From Blautia sp. (GTDB lineage Bacteria; Bacillota; Clostridia; Lachnospirales; Lachnospiraceae): a stretch of DNA of 51,589 nt. Location of the stretch: NCBI GenBank assembly GCA_021772055.1, contig JAETNR010000030.1:1-51589 (forward strand), given 5' to 3'. The translations under genes and the position numbers were made by a program. The notes under the pieces are model-generated. The model was not told the DNA's origin. It ran no database searches and saw nothing but the letters and a program-made list of their open reading frames with translations. Positions 9,122 to 17,800 of this stretch are shown piece by piece (within the stretch, counting starts at the first letter, position 1; the number at the start of each line of letters is the position of its first letter).

Positions 9122-9964
9122 TCATTTTTCATCCCTATAATCCACAGGAGTCATCCCTATGGCCTTTTTAAATACTTTATAGAAATATGCATTATCATAC
9201 ATTCCGATCTTCTCACTGATTTCAGCACAGCTCATTTTTGTAGTCCGAAGGAGATAACAGGCATATTCCATTCGTTTCATATTAATATATTTATTTGGTG
9301 AAAGGCCCATACTCTTCTGAAACAGCCGGTTCAGATATGTGTGGCTTACATGCAGTCTCTCTGCAAGCTCCTGTACCCTCATCTGCTCCATGAAATTATG
9401 ATCTATATACACAAGCGCCTGAAGCAAAGTTCCGGGAAGCTGCTGGCCGGTCACCTTTTCTGCTGCTTCCAGAAGATACATCAGCAAAGTATAAACCTCC
9501 CCTGCGCTCTCATAAACATTCCTTTCCCCTTCCTTCATATGGCGCAGCATCTCCAAAAGCTGCGCGACCATCTTATCCGCCTGCAGATTCTGCAAGACAT
9601 ATGTTCCCGTGATGGAAAAACGGCTGAAAATTTCTTTGCAGTTTCCTCCCTGCAGTTCCACCCACAGCAAAACCAGGGAAGAAGAAGATCGGTTGCAGTA
9701 CATATGCGCCTGTCCCGGTGTAATCAAAAAGACGTCTCCTTTTTTCAAAAAATACTCTCTTCCTGCAATCCTGAAAAAACCATACCCTTCCAAAAGAACA
9801 TGAAGCGTATAAAATTCATAATCATTTTCCCTGATAATCTCAAAATTTTCATCGCACGCATCACACCCCGCCCTGGAAACGGAAAACAGAAAATTTTCTA
9901 TCTCTGCCCCTGTCTCCCTGACATAGGTAAATCCAAGAAAAGGCTCCCACAGTTCCCTATCCAT
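9122..9964 (-). CDS. AraC-family transcriptional regulator with N-terminal cupin
   Basis: 280 aa. Residues about 30-110 form an AraC-binding cupin (YEFYTLHVLLEGYGFFRI, then LKKGDVFLITPGQAHMYCN), probably a sugar sensor. The last 100 residues contain two helix-turn-helix units (VQELAERLHVSHTYLNRLF; CAEISEKIGMYDNAYFYKVF). AAGGAG lies 9 nt before ATG. It is transcribed divergently from the URO-D gene at 10168 from a near-consensus promoter, so that gene is the natural candidate target. The effector is unknown. Confidence 0.94.
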   Translation of the reverse strand: MDRELWEPFLGFTYVRETGAEIENFLFSVSRAGCDACDENFEIIRENDYEFYTLHVLLEGYGFFRIAGREYFLKKGDVFLITPGQAHMYCNRSSSSLVLLWVELQGGNCKEIFSRFSITGTYVLQNLQADKMVAQLLEMLRHMKEGERNVYESAGEVYTLLMYLLEAAEKVTGQQLPGTLLQALVYIDHNFMEQMRVQELAERLHVSHTYLNRLFQKSMGLSPNKYINMKRMEYACYLLRTTKMSCAEISEKIGMYDNAYFYKVFKKAIGMTPVDYRDEK

Positions 9965-10021
9965 ACCGGTACTCTCCTTATCATTTGTACTGCACTTCTT
10001 TGTCGCAGTGTCACTAATCTT

Positions 10022-10049
10022 ATTATATTTTATAGTGTATTCTTGTCAA
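10022..10049 (-). promoter_or_regulatory. Sigma-A promoter of the AraC regulator gene
   Basis: Minus strand: TTGACA at 10044-10049 and TATAAT at 10022-10027, both hexamers perfect, spacer 16 bp. It lies 58 nt upstream of the start codon at 9964. Confidence 0.8.
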
Positions 10050-10167
10050 GTTTTTAACTATTTTGGTTTGAAAAAATACAATAAACTGGGTCGTTTTCTC
10101 AATTATACCACGCACTTTTTCATAGTATAATAAAAAAAAATAAAAAAATACTTTATGGAGGAACGTT

Positions 10168-11226
10168 ATGATGACATCCAGAGAACGTGTACGCGCTGCC
10201 ATCACCCATCAGAATCCCGACCGCATTCCTGCCGCTTTTGAGGCTGTGGACAGCGTAAGAAAAAGGCTGCTTGCCCACTACGGTTTTACCAGCTATGATC
10301 AGCTTATAGAAAAATTCGGGATTGATATCGTGCCAGTCACTCCCAGGTACATCGGGCCGCCTCTGAAAGAATACCGCAATGAAAAAGGCCAGCTTGTACG
10401 CCAGAGCTATTGGGGATATGAAGAAACACTGTACGAAACAGCCATCGATACTTATGGAATCACTTCCTACTACCCCTTCCATGGTGCAGAAACCGTGGAG
10501 GATATAGACAGGCTCCCCTTCCCTGATCCTGACTGGTTCGATTACAGTTCCATTAAGGAACAGTGCGACAAATATCCGGACAAAGCCATTATCACAGGCC
10601 ACGAAGGTCCTTTCCAGATTGTGACATTTCTTATGGAAATGGATGAATTTTTTATGCTCATGGTAGATGAACCGGAAGCAGCAAAAAGGCTTTTGGAAAG
10701 AATGGTAGATTTTGAGCTGGAATATTATAAGAGAATTCTGGAGGCAGGAGAAGGACGCATTGATATTATCCGTCCTCATGACGATTACGGCACACAAATC
10801 TCTCTGCTGTTCAGTGTGGACATGTGGAAAGAATTTTTCATGGAAAATACAAAGAAGCTTACTGCCCTTGCACACAAATACGGTGCCTTTTACCAGCAGC
10901 ATTCCTGCGGTGCAGTCCGCCCGATCATTCCCTACCTTATTGACTGCAATGTAGATGTTCTGGAGCCCCTCCAGAAGGTTGAGGGTCTGGATCCGGACAG
11001 CCTGCAGGCAGAATTCGGCGGAAAGATCACCTTCCACGGCGGCATTGATACACAGGATATCCTTCCCCATGGAACCCCGGAACAGGTATCTGCGGAAACT
11101 GCTCATTATATGCATACCCTTCATCAGAACGGCGGCTATATCCTCATGGCCAGCCAGTGCTTTGAAGGCGATGTTCCTATCGAAAACATCGAGGCTGTTT
11201 ACCAGGTTGACCGCAGCGTTCAATAA
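10168..11226 (+). CDS. URO-D superfamily protein, MtaA/CmuA-like with putative zinc ligands
   Basis: 352 aa of the uroporphyrinogen decarboxylase superfamily, which includes corrinoid methyltransferases (MtaA, MtbA, CmuA). N-terminus TSRERVRAAITHQNPDRIP is typical. The motif QHSCGA gives H245 and C247, and C331 lies in SQCFEG; this H-x-C...C pattern and spacing resemble the zinc site of MtaA-type methyltransferases. True heme HemE is unlikely because no heme gene is near. GGAGG lies 6 nt before ATG. The gene is divergent from an AraC regulator and ends at a bidirectional terminator facing the GH29 gene. The substrate is unknown; methyl transfer on a sugar-derived compound is speculative. Confidence 0.85.
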   Translation: MMTSRERVRAAITHQNPDRIPAAFEAVDSVRKRLLAHYGFTSYDQLIEKFGIDIVPVTPRYIGPPLKEYRNEKGQLVRQSYWGYEETLYETAIDTYGITSYYPFHGAETVEDIDRLPFPDPDWFDYSSIKEQCDKYPDKAIITGHEGPFQIVTFLMEMDEFFMLMVDEPEAAKRLLERMVDFELEYYKRILEAGEGRIDIIRPHDDYGTQISLLFSVDMWKEFFMENTKKLTALAHKYGAFYQQHSCGAVRPIIPYLIDCNVDVLEPLQKVEGLDPDSLQAEFGGKITFHGGIDTQDILPHGTPEQVSAETAHYMHTLHQNGGYILMASQCFEGDVPIENIEAVYQVDRSVQ

Positions 11227-11235
11227 ATATTGTAA

Positions 11236-11282
11236 AAAATCCAGCAGCGCCTGCTCCTATGAGGCAGACACTGCTGGATTTT
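11236..11282. terminator. Bidirectional terminator between URO-D and GH29 genes
   Basis: Perfect 12-bp arms AAAATCCAGCAG (11236-11247) and CTGCTGGATTTT (11271-11282), with a GCCTG/AGGC-like inner pairing. A runs and T runs on both sides serve the convergent genes ending at 11226 and 11289. Confidence 0.9.
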
Positions 11283-11288
11283 ATTCTA

Positions 11289-12308
11289 TTACAAAGTCTT
11301 TGCCACTTCCCGAAGAATATTCTGGCTTGCCACAGGAATTCTTCCCAGGCCGTCCGGGCCCACATTCAGCAGGTAGTTGATGCCCATACCATTGAGTTTC
11401 TTCTTAATGGCTGCGATCTCCTCCGCTTTTTTCCAGTTTTGATCCCATGCGCAGAAGCCCCAGCTATCATTCATCGTCGCTGCAGTTTCATAAAGTCCGT
11501 AAGGTGACGGCTTAAATCCATCAATCTCATTCATCAGGGACGGGTCAAATTCCATATTCTCCGGCATTGTTTCCGGAATCTCGTTATCTCCCAATGATAC
11601 ATAGTCATACGCTCCATTGCCCAGTCTGGAGTTGATCAGGCAATCAGGCTGATATTTTTTCACCAGATCAAAAATCTGACGGCTCTGATCCTCCTTCAAA
11701 GTCATAGGTACGTCAAACCAGATCAGGCACAATTCCCCATAATTCCGGAGGATTTCCTCAACCTGTGGATAAATCTTATTTCTAAAGCAAATGCCAAAAT
11801 CCTTCTTATCATTGTCCGGGAAATCCCAGTCATTGCACCATCCGGTTCCCTGGCAGGGAATATGTCCGGATAAATATCCACCTCCATTGGGATCATGCCA
11901 GTCCAGATCCTGAGAATAGTAAAGTCCCAGCTTCATGTCATGCTTATAACATGCTTCCGCAATCTCCCCGATCACATCCCGTCCAAAAGGTGTTGCGTCC
12001 ACCACATTGAACTTATCCACCTTGGAGTGGTACATGGCAAATCCCTCATGATGCTTGCTGGTTACTACAAAATATTTCATGCCGCATTCCTTGGCAAATT
12101 TCACCCATTCCTCTGCGTTAAAATAAACCGGATTAAAAGCAGATGCCAGCTTATCATATTCTGCACGGGGAATTCTTAAGTTTGTCTGAATCCATTCCGC
12201 ATAATTGCTGCTTCGCCTGCCGTTCCATTCACCTGCCAGCAGGGAATACAGCCCCCAGTGTACCATCATGCCATACTGCGCCTCTTTAAACCATTTTTTC
12301 ATATCCAT
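11289..12308 (-). CDS. GH29 alpha-L-fucosidase, catalytic domain only
   Basis: Exo-acting hydrolase of alpha-fucosides, cytoplasmic (no signal peptide). 339 aa, shorter than typical 450-600 aa members: the (beta/alpha)8 barrel is present and the C-terminal beta-sandwich is missing. Seen: YGMMVHWGLYSLLAGEW, VTSKHHEGFAMYHS (substrate-binding His pair), GLYYSQDLDWHDPN, and the nucleophile motif LIWFDVPM with Asp199. AAGGAG lies 9 nt before ATG. It follows a URO-D gene by 46 nt in the same direction and probably shares its mRNA. The family is firm; fucose as substrate is inferred from family. Confidence 0.93.
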   Translation of the reverse strand: MDMKKWFKEAQYGMMVHWGLYSLLAGEWNGRRSSNYAEWIQTNLRIPRAEYDKLASAFNPVYFNAEEWVKFAKECGMKYFVVTSKHHEGFAMYHSKVDKFNVVDATPFGRDVIGEIAEACYKHDMKLGLYYSQDLDWHDPNGGGYLSGHIPCQGTGWCNDWDFPDNDKKDFGICFRNKIYPQVEEILRNYGELCLIWFDVPMTLKEDQSRQIFDLVKKYQPDCLINSRLGNGAYDYVSLGDNEIPETMPENMEFDPSLMNEIDGFKPSPYGLYETAATMNDSWGFCAWDQNWKKAEEIAAIKKKLNGMGINYLLNVGPDGLGRIPVASQNILREVAKTL

Positions 12309-12354
12309 TTCTATTTTCTCCTTTCCTCACAGCACGTACCTTGTACGGCCGCAG

Positions 12355-13413
12355 TTATCTCCTTCGAAGCTTCTCAAAAACTTCATTATAGTACAGCGCA
12401 TTTTCCACCGGCGTATTAGGAGGAATATGATTTCCCACTGCCATGAAAAAACCGGGGCATTCCTTCCCGATATCCATGCAGCGCTTCACTTCCTGATAAA
12501 TATCCTCCCTGGTTCCGCTAAGCAGGATCCTGGTATCTGCATTCCCGATAAAAGAATGGGTTTTGCCATACTTTTCTGCAATATATTTCATATCCGTAAC
12601 CGGCTCCATGACAAATCCGCTCACCCCGCAGTCCGCAATATCATCAATAAACTGCGTATAATTTCCGTCTGAAGTATAGATGATCTTCTTTCCTGCCTCC
12701 AAAAGCGGAGCAAAATACTTCTTATAATTAGGAAATACATATTTCCGGTACCATTCCGGCCGTACAAAAGCCCCGGAAGTCCATACAATATCGTCATGTA
12801 CCTTCACCACAGGCGCCTCACAGTCTGCCAGCGCATTAAAATACTGCTGCATCCACTGCGCATAACGATTTGCCGTCTCTCCAAAAGCCTCTGCGTCAAT
12901 GCCCAAAGCCATCAGCATCATATCCCAGCCGAATATCTCCAGAAGTCCTGACACCAGAGTTACATAAACGCCTGTAGTGTTTACCGCATCCGGTACCTGT
13001 TCACACCGCAGCCGATAATCCCTGTTAAAATCCTCCACAAGCTTCCTATGTTCCCTGTGCCCATAGACCTCCATAGGCTGAAATGTCAATGCATCCTCCG
13101 GATCATCAAACGGACATTCGATCCTGTCATCATAATCCGCTCCGTCAGCCTCATAAACAGCATGTCCCATACGTGTTCTGCATTCATCCAATGCCCCACT
13201 GCTGACCAAAATATTCCAGACGAATCCGTAGTCCCATTCCTTCCGGAACAGGCTTGATGCCTTTGTCTTTATCTCCTCCGGGCTATTAGAATCTACTGCC
13301 ATACCCGTTACCTTTCGGACAAGCTCCCAGTGAAACTCCGCAGAATATTCCGTTCTCGGAACTTTTTCCGGCATTTCCAGGTTCAAAGCTGCCCAACCAT
13401 CCGCATACGACAT
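12355..13413 (-). CDS. URO-D superfamily protein lacking the zinc motif
   Basis: 352 aa, second URO-D-family protein of the region. N-terminus ALNLEMPEKVPRTEYS and C-terminus IGNADTRILLSGTREDI followed by FFMAVGNHIPPNTPVEN are family signatures. Where the protein at 10168 has H-S-C-G, this one has T-S-D-G (residues about 247-250), so the H-x-C zinc ligands are gone and a MtaA-type zinc mechanism is unlikely. GGAGAG precedes ATG. It heads a two-gene operon with the GH29 fucosidase and is divergent from an AraC regulator. Its function is not known to me; a link to deoxy- or methyl-sugar catabolism is only suggested by context. Confidence 0.82.
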   Translation of the reverse strand: MSYADGWAALNLEMPEKVPRTEYSAEFHWELVRKVTGMAVDSNSPEEIKTKASSLFRKEWDYGFVWNILVSSGALDECRTRMGHAVYEADGADYDDRIECPFDDPEDALTFQPMEVYGHREHRKLVEDFNRDYRLRCEQVPDAVNTTGVYVTLVSGLLEIFGWDMMLMALGIDAEAFGETANRYAQWMQQYFNALADCEAPVVKVHDDIVWTSGAFVRPEWYRKYVFPNYKKYFAPLLEAGKKIIYTSDGNYTQFIDDIADCGVSGFVMEPVTDMKYIAEKYGKTHSFIGNADTRILLSGTREDIYQEVKRCMDIGKECPGFFMAVGNHIPPNTPVENALYYNEVFEKLRRR

Positions 13414-13462
13414 CTTATCTCTCCTTTTCCTGTACTTTTCTCAAATTCTGTATTTATTGTCC

Positions 13463-13490
13463 TTGCTTTTTCATGCTTTTATAGTATACT
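13463..13490 (+). promoter_or_regulatory. Putative promoter of AraC regulator gene at 13543
   Basis: TTGCTT (13463-13468), 16-bp spacer, TATACT (13485-13490). The -10 lies in the palindrome AGTATACT, so a divergent -10 for the URO-D gene could overlap it on the other strand. Confidence 0.5.
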
Positions 13491-13542
13491 AACAGGAGAA
13501 ATATGTACATGCTATTTTATTACAGAAAGATGGACTTTTTGA

Positions 13543-14355
13543 ATGCAGAAATTTGACACCTACCCATTTTTAAATACGGACTGGAATTCCATTCATCTGG
13601 AAATCCTGGAAAATGCTCTTTTTACAGGGGATTCCTCCTGGTATTATCCCCAAATAATATCACCCTATAACAGGCTCTATTTTATCATGGACGGAGAAAT
13701 TTATCTGGAGAACGAACGGGGCAGGCAAATCCTTCGCTCCGGCCACATATACCTTGTCCCTGCGTTTTCCTGCTACACCTACGGATGCCCCAGCACAGTC
13801 CGCAAATTTTACATTCATTTTAACATGGAACTGCTCCCGGGCGTAGACCTGTTCAGCCGGTTGGAAACCATCCGGCAGCTCCCCTGCGAAGCCTCCCTTC
13901 TGGAAAACATCTTTGCAGAACTAAAAAAGGAGTCCTTATCCGGTCTCCTGCACTTAAAAGCCATATTCTGGCAGATTTTATATGAATTTTTTATCAACGC
14001 TGCAAGCAGTGCCGACTACCTGGACCGCTTTAAAGGCTTTTACCGCCAGAAACAGATCCTGGAATACCTTTCCGCAAACCTCCACGCAGGGCTGCGCATC
14101 CAGGATATCGCTGAGGATCTGCACACCCCCAGCCACATCCTTTCCCGCTCCTTCCGCCAGGACACCGGCCAGGGCCTGAAAGAGTACATGGAGCTGCTCC
14201 TCCTGCAAAAAGCAAGAAACCTGCTCCTCCACACCAACATGCCGATCACCGAAATCGCCGAAACCCTGGGATTTTCCGATCCCTTTTATTTCTCGCGCTT
14301 TTTTAAGAAAGCCGAGCACATTTCCCCCAGGGAATACAGGAAGGTGAGGTTCTGA
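13543..14355 (+). CDS. AraC-family transcriptional regulator with N-terminal cupin
   Basis: 270 aa. The cupin half shows NRLYFIMDGEIYLENERG and LRSGHIYLVPAFSCYTYGC; the C-terminal half holds two helix-turn-helix units (IQDIAEDLHTPSHILSRSF; ITEIAETLGFSDPFYFSRFF) ending in SPREYRKVRF. It is divergent from the URO-D/GH29 operon with a 129-bp gap and is the likely local regulator. The 3' half is richer in G+C than the surroundings (long C-rich stretches around 14040-14250). Only a weak ribosome binding site precedes the ATG. Confidence 0.93.
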   Translation: MQKFDTYPFLNTDWNSIHLEILENALFTGDSSWYYPQIISPYNRLYFIMDGEIYLENERGRQILRSGHIYLVPAFSCYTYGCPSTVRKFYIHFNMELLPGVDLFSRLETIRQLPCEASLLENIFAELKKESLSGLLHLKAIFWQILYEFFINAASSADYLDRFKGFYRQKQILEYLSANLHAGLRIQDIAEDLHTPSHILSRSFRQDTGQGLKEYMELLLLQKARNLLLHTNMPITEIAETLGFSDPFYFSRFFKKAEHISPREYRKVRF

Positions 14356-14390
14356 TCGGCTTGCAATTATCATCTCCACTCCATTGAATT

Positions 14391-14435
14391 GGGTGGCGAA
14401 CTGGGTGGACTGGGTGGCTGATTGGGTGGACTGGG
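14391..14435. repeat. G-rich short tandem repeat, possible G-quadruplex
   Basis: Five GGG runs on the plus strand at 14391, 14403, 14412, 14424 and 14433, spaced 12, 9, 12 and 9 nt. This is a two-copy 21-bp repeat (each GGGTGG, variable 6 nt, GGGTGGACT) with two mismatch clusters. It sits between the convergent genes ending at 14355 and 14444. Confidence 0.75.
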
Positions 14436-14443
14436 TAGCATTT

Positions 14444-15052
14444 TCACCTCTTCTTCAATATCCCCCTATCCATCTCATACACCTCATCACACAAAATTTC
14501 AATATCATCTCTATTATGGCTTGCCAGGAGAATTGTCCTGCCCTGCTCTTTTAATGTCAAAAACAATTCCCGTATTTCCTCTACACCTTTGTTATCCAAA
14601 CCATTCATAGGCTCATCCAATATTAAAATGCTCTGGTTTTCCATAATCGCCTGTGCAATTCCAAGACGCTGCTTCATGCCCATGGAATACTTTCCCACCT
14701 TTTTCCTGCCCGCCGATCCAAGGCAAACCAATTCCAGAATCTCCTCTATACTGCAGTGTTCCCTCCCGGACATAGCAGCAAGAAGCTCCAGGTTTCTCTT
14801 GCCTGAATACTGTTTCAAAAATCCGGGTTCCTCAATAATCGTACCGATCCTGCTTCTGTCTGCCCGGATCGTTCCCCCGTCAATTTGAAGAAGTCCGCAG
14901 ATACACTTAAACAGCACAGTCTTTCCGGAGCCATTTCTTCCGATAATCCCACAGATAGTTCCCTTTTCCACCTTAAGGCACACATTCTGCAATACGGTTT
15001 CCTGCCCGAATTTTTTTATTACATGATCTGCATCAATAACGATTTCTCCCAT
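14444..15052 (-). CDS. ABC transporter ATPase, BcrA/LanF-like (cassette 1b)
   Basis: 202-aa ATPase that would energise the two membrane proteins encoded just upstream. Walker A is GIIGRNGSGKTVLFK, the signature is YSMGMKQRLGIAQA (SxGMKQR in place of LSGGQ, as in lantibiotic-immunity and bacitracin-type exporters), Walker B is ILILDEPMNGLDN, and the H-loop is LLASHNRDD. Closely similar to the ATPases at 17801 and 25134. It is the last gene of the eight-gene minus-strand series beginning at 21225. Substrate unknown. Confidence 0.93.
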   Translation of the reverse strand: MGEIVIDADHVIKKFGQETVLQNVCLKVEKGTICGIIGRNGSGKTVLFKCICGLLQIDGGTIRADRSRIGTIIEEPGFLKQYSGKRNLELLAAMSGREHCSIEEILELVCLGSAGRKKVGKYSMGMKQRLGIAQAIMENQSILILDEPMNGLDNKGVEEIRELFLTLKEQGRTILLASHNRDDIEILCDEVYEMDRGILKKR

Positions 15053-15070
15053 AAATTCCTATCAATCCTT

Positions 15071-15907
15071 TCATTTTGCAATATCTGAGCGAACCGTTTT
15101 ATAAAAAGCGATCGCCGCAAGTATCGCACATCCTGCGACCAGCAGAAAAAATGCTCTTAAAACCGAAATCCCATGAAGCGCATATTTCGATAAATTACTT
15201 AAATCTATCCAGGCGCTGGGAACCAGGTACATTACCCAGCCGGGAAAATATTTCACCCGGGTTACAAGAAGAATAGATGCAAAAGTAATGACTGTACTCA
15301 CAATTTTCCCCACATACATATTAAGGCACCAAAGGCAAAATCCATAAAAAGAGCAGATAAAAAATCCCAGCAGCACCACAAGAAGCATAGCCTCCAAAGG
15401 TACATACCCGAAAAGAATAAGATCCGACACACCAAAAGTAAGCCCAAACATGTCACCTGCATCCGTAAGGGAAAGCGTCGTCCAAACCCGTCCCCATTCC
15501 AAGCTTAAGCCCACTTTTGGCACAAGCATGAAAATACTTATTCCAACCAGCGTGCACATATATATGGCACTTACTGCAAAAATATACAGCACCTGCCCAA
15601 GTATCCATCCGGGTACCCCGCTTCTCATGATTACAAAAAGCTGCTGTTTTTCATAAAATGGCGCGTCCATAAAAAACAATACAGCTCCCGCAAATACAGA
15701 AGCCGTCAGCATAGTATCATTAAACAAAAACGGCAACAAAAACGGAGAAGCGCTTTCCTCTGTATAAAGCAAAAATTCCCTTATGGGATAAAGCTCATTC
15801 AGCATAAAAATAAAAAGACAAACAGGAATCAAATAAAGCTTATAATTTCCTTTTAGTATGCGCAGTTCATACCTGCAGATTCCGGCAGCCCGGCCCCATA
15901 TCTTCAC
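15071..15907 (-). CDS. ABC-2-like membrane protein, second permease of cassette 1b
   Basis: 278 aa with about six hydrophobic segments (for example YLIPVCLFIFMLNELY near the start and AFFLLVAGCAILAAIAFY near the end). No catalytic motif is visible. Its start overlaps the stop of the 259-aa membrane gene by 4 nt and the ATPase gene follows 18 nt on. Size, topology and order match the second membrane protein of cassettes 1a (18486) and 2 (25772). In LanFEG-type immunity transporters the same one-ATPase, two-permease arrangement is found; equivalence is inference. Confidence 0.85.
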   Translation of the reverse strand: MKIWGRAAGICRYELRILKGNYKLYLIPVCLFIFMLNELYPIREFLLYTEESASPFLLPFLFNDTMLTASVFAGAVLFFMDAPFYEKQQLFVIMRSGVPGWILGQVLYIFAVSAIYMCTLVGISIFMLVPKVGLSLEWGRVWTTLSLTDAGDMFGLTFGVSDLILFGYVPLEAMLLVVLLGFFICSFYGFCLWCLNMYVGKIVSTVITFASILLVTRVKYFPGWVMYLVPSAWIDLSNLSKYALHGISVLRAFFLLVAGCAILAAIAFYKTVRSDIAK

Positions 15908-16683
15908 GAAAAATCACCTTCTATCTTTTTCAGCATCACAACCCAGCTCACGATCATAAACAAAAATGTTACAAATAATGCATATGCAATCAAAAAGAAT
16001 GGATTATCCGTATAAGTCGGCGCTGCGGAATTATAGATTACCTCTATATATAGCATAGGATAATTGATCGATATCCTGGAAAACAAGTAAAGAAAAAAAT
16101 AATTCTGCAAAAACGGAATTGCAAATACGCCATAAGAGTTCCGCACAAAAGTGGATATCGCCAGAGCCAGTACGCTCATTGCTGCACAGTACAGCCCGTC
16201 CAGAAATATCTGTATTCCCATATAGAAAGCTCCATGTTCCGGCAATAAAAATCCAAAACAGCTCTCCGGCTTAAAATTCTCCACAGCAATACTTTCTGCT
16301 GCTATGAGCGGAAGCTCCATACCCTGCCTGACCACAAACAAAACGCTTCCCAGGACAGCTACCAAAAAAGAAGCGGTGAATACAGCAATTAGTTTTGAAG
16401 CAATATAGTTTTTTATCCCAACCCTTTCAATACAGTATCTCAAAAAATGATTCTCTGCATCCTCACAGTAGGAATAGACATAGGCTGTGGATGTTACGAT
16501 CATTGCCAGAAGCGGTGTGATCGATCTCCCCCACACATGGATAAAAAGATACAGCACATCCTGGCTATTGACAAATCTTTTACTGTTTAATTCCCAGACA
16601 AGAAACATCAAAACAACGGCAAGAGGAAATCTCCAGCCCTTAAACACTCTGTTAAAATCCGCTTTCAGCACATTCAGCAGCAT
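15904..16683 (-). CDS. ABC-2-like membrane protein, first permease of cassette 1b
   Basis: 259 aa, about six membrane segments. N-terminus LLNVLKADFNRVFKGWRFPLAVVL and the conserved region YCEDAENHFLRYCIERVGIK recur in similar form in the first membrane proteins of the other two cassettes (YSEDIEHKYLQYMLIRGNLR-like and YWEDKHYNYLYCLKSRAGL-like), showing common descent. It overlaps the next gene by 4 nt and follows the lipoprotein gene by 16 nt. Role: half of a heterodimeric exporter membrane domain (inferred). Confidence 0.85.
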   Translation of the reverse strand: MLLNVLKADFNRVFKGWRFPLAVVLMFLVWELNSKRFVNSQDVLYLFIHVWGRSITPLLAMIVTSTAYVYSYCEDAENHFLRYCIERVGIKNYIASKLIAVFTASFLVAVLGSVLFVVRQGMELPLIAAESIAVENFKPESCFGFLLPEHGAFYMGIQIFLDGLYCAAMSVLALAISTFVRNSYGVFAIPFLQNYFFLYLFSRISINYPMLYIEVIYNSAAPTYTDNPFFLIAYALFVTFLFMIVSWVVMLKKIEGDFS

Positions 16684-16699
16684 AATTACCTCTTATCTC

Positions 16700-17779
16700 T
16701 TATATCGCCACCTCTAAGGTATCCGCACGAAAATAAATCTTTTGTATATAACCTCTGTCAGAAGGATCCCCGCTTTTCACCTGCACACTGCACTCCCAGA
16801 CAGGTACGATCTCCGCCGTATGGCTGCCGGAATTCATCCGCATTACCTTCTGGCACAGGGCGATTTTTCTGACTTCATAGAAATCATCGGAAATGATATT
16901 TTTCAGATATTCCTCAAGCCTTTTCACTGCCTCCTCCGGTGTTTTCAGAATGATTTCCCTGTTGTCCTTCAAAGGATAATAGCCGTTTATGTATAATAAG
17001 ACAATTCCGTTTTTATCATAAACTACAGAAATATTATCTTCATCATAGCCTTCTCCCATCATAACTGGAAGCACCGTATATCCCTTCCATGCAGCACGTG
17101 TCTTAAAATAGTAGCAGTCATCCTCCTCTGTCCACTGCGCTTTTTCCATAGGAATCTTCGTATCTTCAGATATCGCCCTGGCGATCGCAGCCTCTTCCTC
17201 TTCTTCCATAGTCCCATGGTCCATAACAAAACAGGTAACCGTCTCTGAGGTTTCCACGCCAAGCTCATCCAATATCATGGAAACCTTTTCCCATGCTTCT
17301 TTTTGGGGCATAAAATCCAGATCAGTTCTTTTCTGGAATTTATCTCCATTATAATCATCAAACCTGGTGTCAAAGGATAGGACATTATTGATATAAACAG
17401 CCTGGTCTGTAGAATAAGTCAGATAATTATTGCTGGAAATCAAAAGCATGGCACCGTCTTCCCCGGCTTCATAGGTCTTATATTTTTCCGATCCGTAATC
17501 ATCTGTATATTCATTTACAACCGTTCTATTCTGGAATAATAACTCTGCAATCTCATCCTGCCTGTCCCAAAACAGCTTATCCCCAAGCTCCGCCTGTAGT
17601 CCTATTCCATTTTTACAGCTTTGGGGATAGACAAACTGCGCATCCACCTTCATTTTTTCCGTCAAATCCTTCTGCATCCCATCCGTAAACGTAACTTCCT
17701 TCCGGGGCTGTTCCGAACCGCATCCGCCGCAAAGAGCCACAGAAAACGCCAGCAAAACAGCTTTTATCTTTAATTTCAT
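16700..17779 (-). CDS. Lipoprotein, homologue of the secreted sensor-like proteins at 20173 and 24017
   Basis: 359 aa. The N-terminus has a clear lipobox, LCGGC (Cys20), so the mature protein is anchored outside the membrane. The C-terminal third shares with 20173-21225 and 24017-25111 the pattern acidic-x-Y, a GxxVxP segment, a GI/GM-x-x-L/I strand and a terminal PVW-x-[CF]-x-V, reminiscent of PepSY/YycI-like folds; I do not recognise a named family with certainty. It sits between ATPase 17801 and permeases 15904/15071. It may bind the exported or sensed molecule. No enzyme motif is visible. Confidence 0.8.
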   Translation of the reverse strand: MKLKIKAVLLAFSVALCGGCGSEQPRKEVTFTDGMQKDLTEKMKVDAQFVYPQSCKNGIGLQAELGDKLFWDRQDEIAELLFQNRTVVNEYTDDYGSEKYKTYEAGEDGAMLLISSNNYLTYSTDQAVYINNVLSFDTRFDDYNGDKFQKRTDLDFMPQKEAWEKVSMILDELGVETSETVTCFVMDHGTMEEEEEAAIARAISEDTKIPMEKAQWTEEDDCYYFKTRAAWKGYTVLPVMMGEGYDEDNISVVYDKNGIVLLYINGYYPLKDNREIILKTPEEAVKRLEEYLKNIISDDFYEVRKIALCQKVMRMNSGSHTAEIVPVWECSVQVKSGDPSDRGYIQKIYFRADTLEVAI

Positions 17780-17800
17780 TTTCTTTCCGTACTCCTTCCT

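Noticed and set aside
10153..11223. Long open frame (356 codons) on the minus strand
   Set aside because: Lies entirely antisense to the well-supported URO-D gene; no ribosome binding site and no family resemblance.
10168..11226. Heme biosynthesis HemE
   Set aside because: No other heme gene nearby, H-x-C zinc motif present, and coupling to an AraC regulator next to a fucosidase argues for a different role.
14391..14435. CRISPR-like array
   Set aside because: Units are 21 bp with no spacer diversity and no cas genes; it is a simple tandem repeat.
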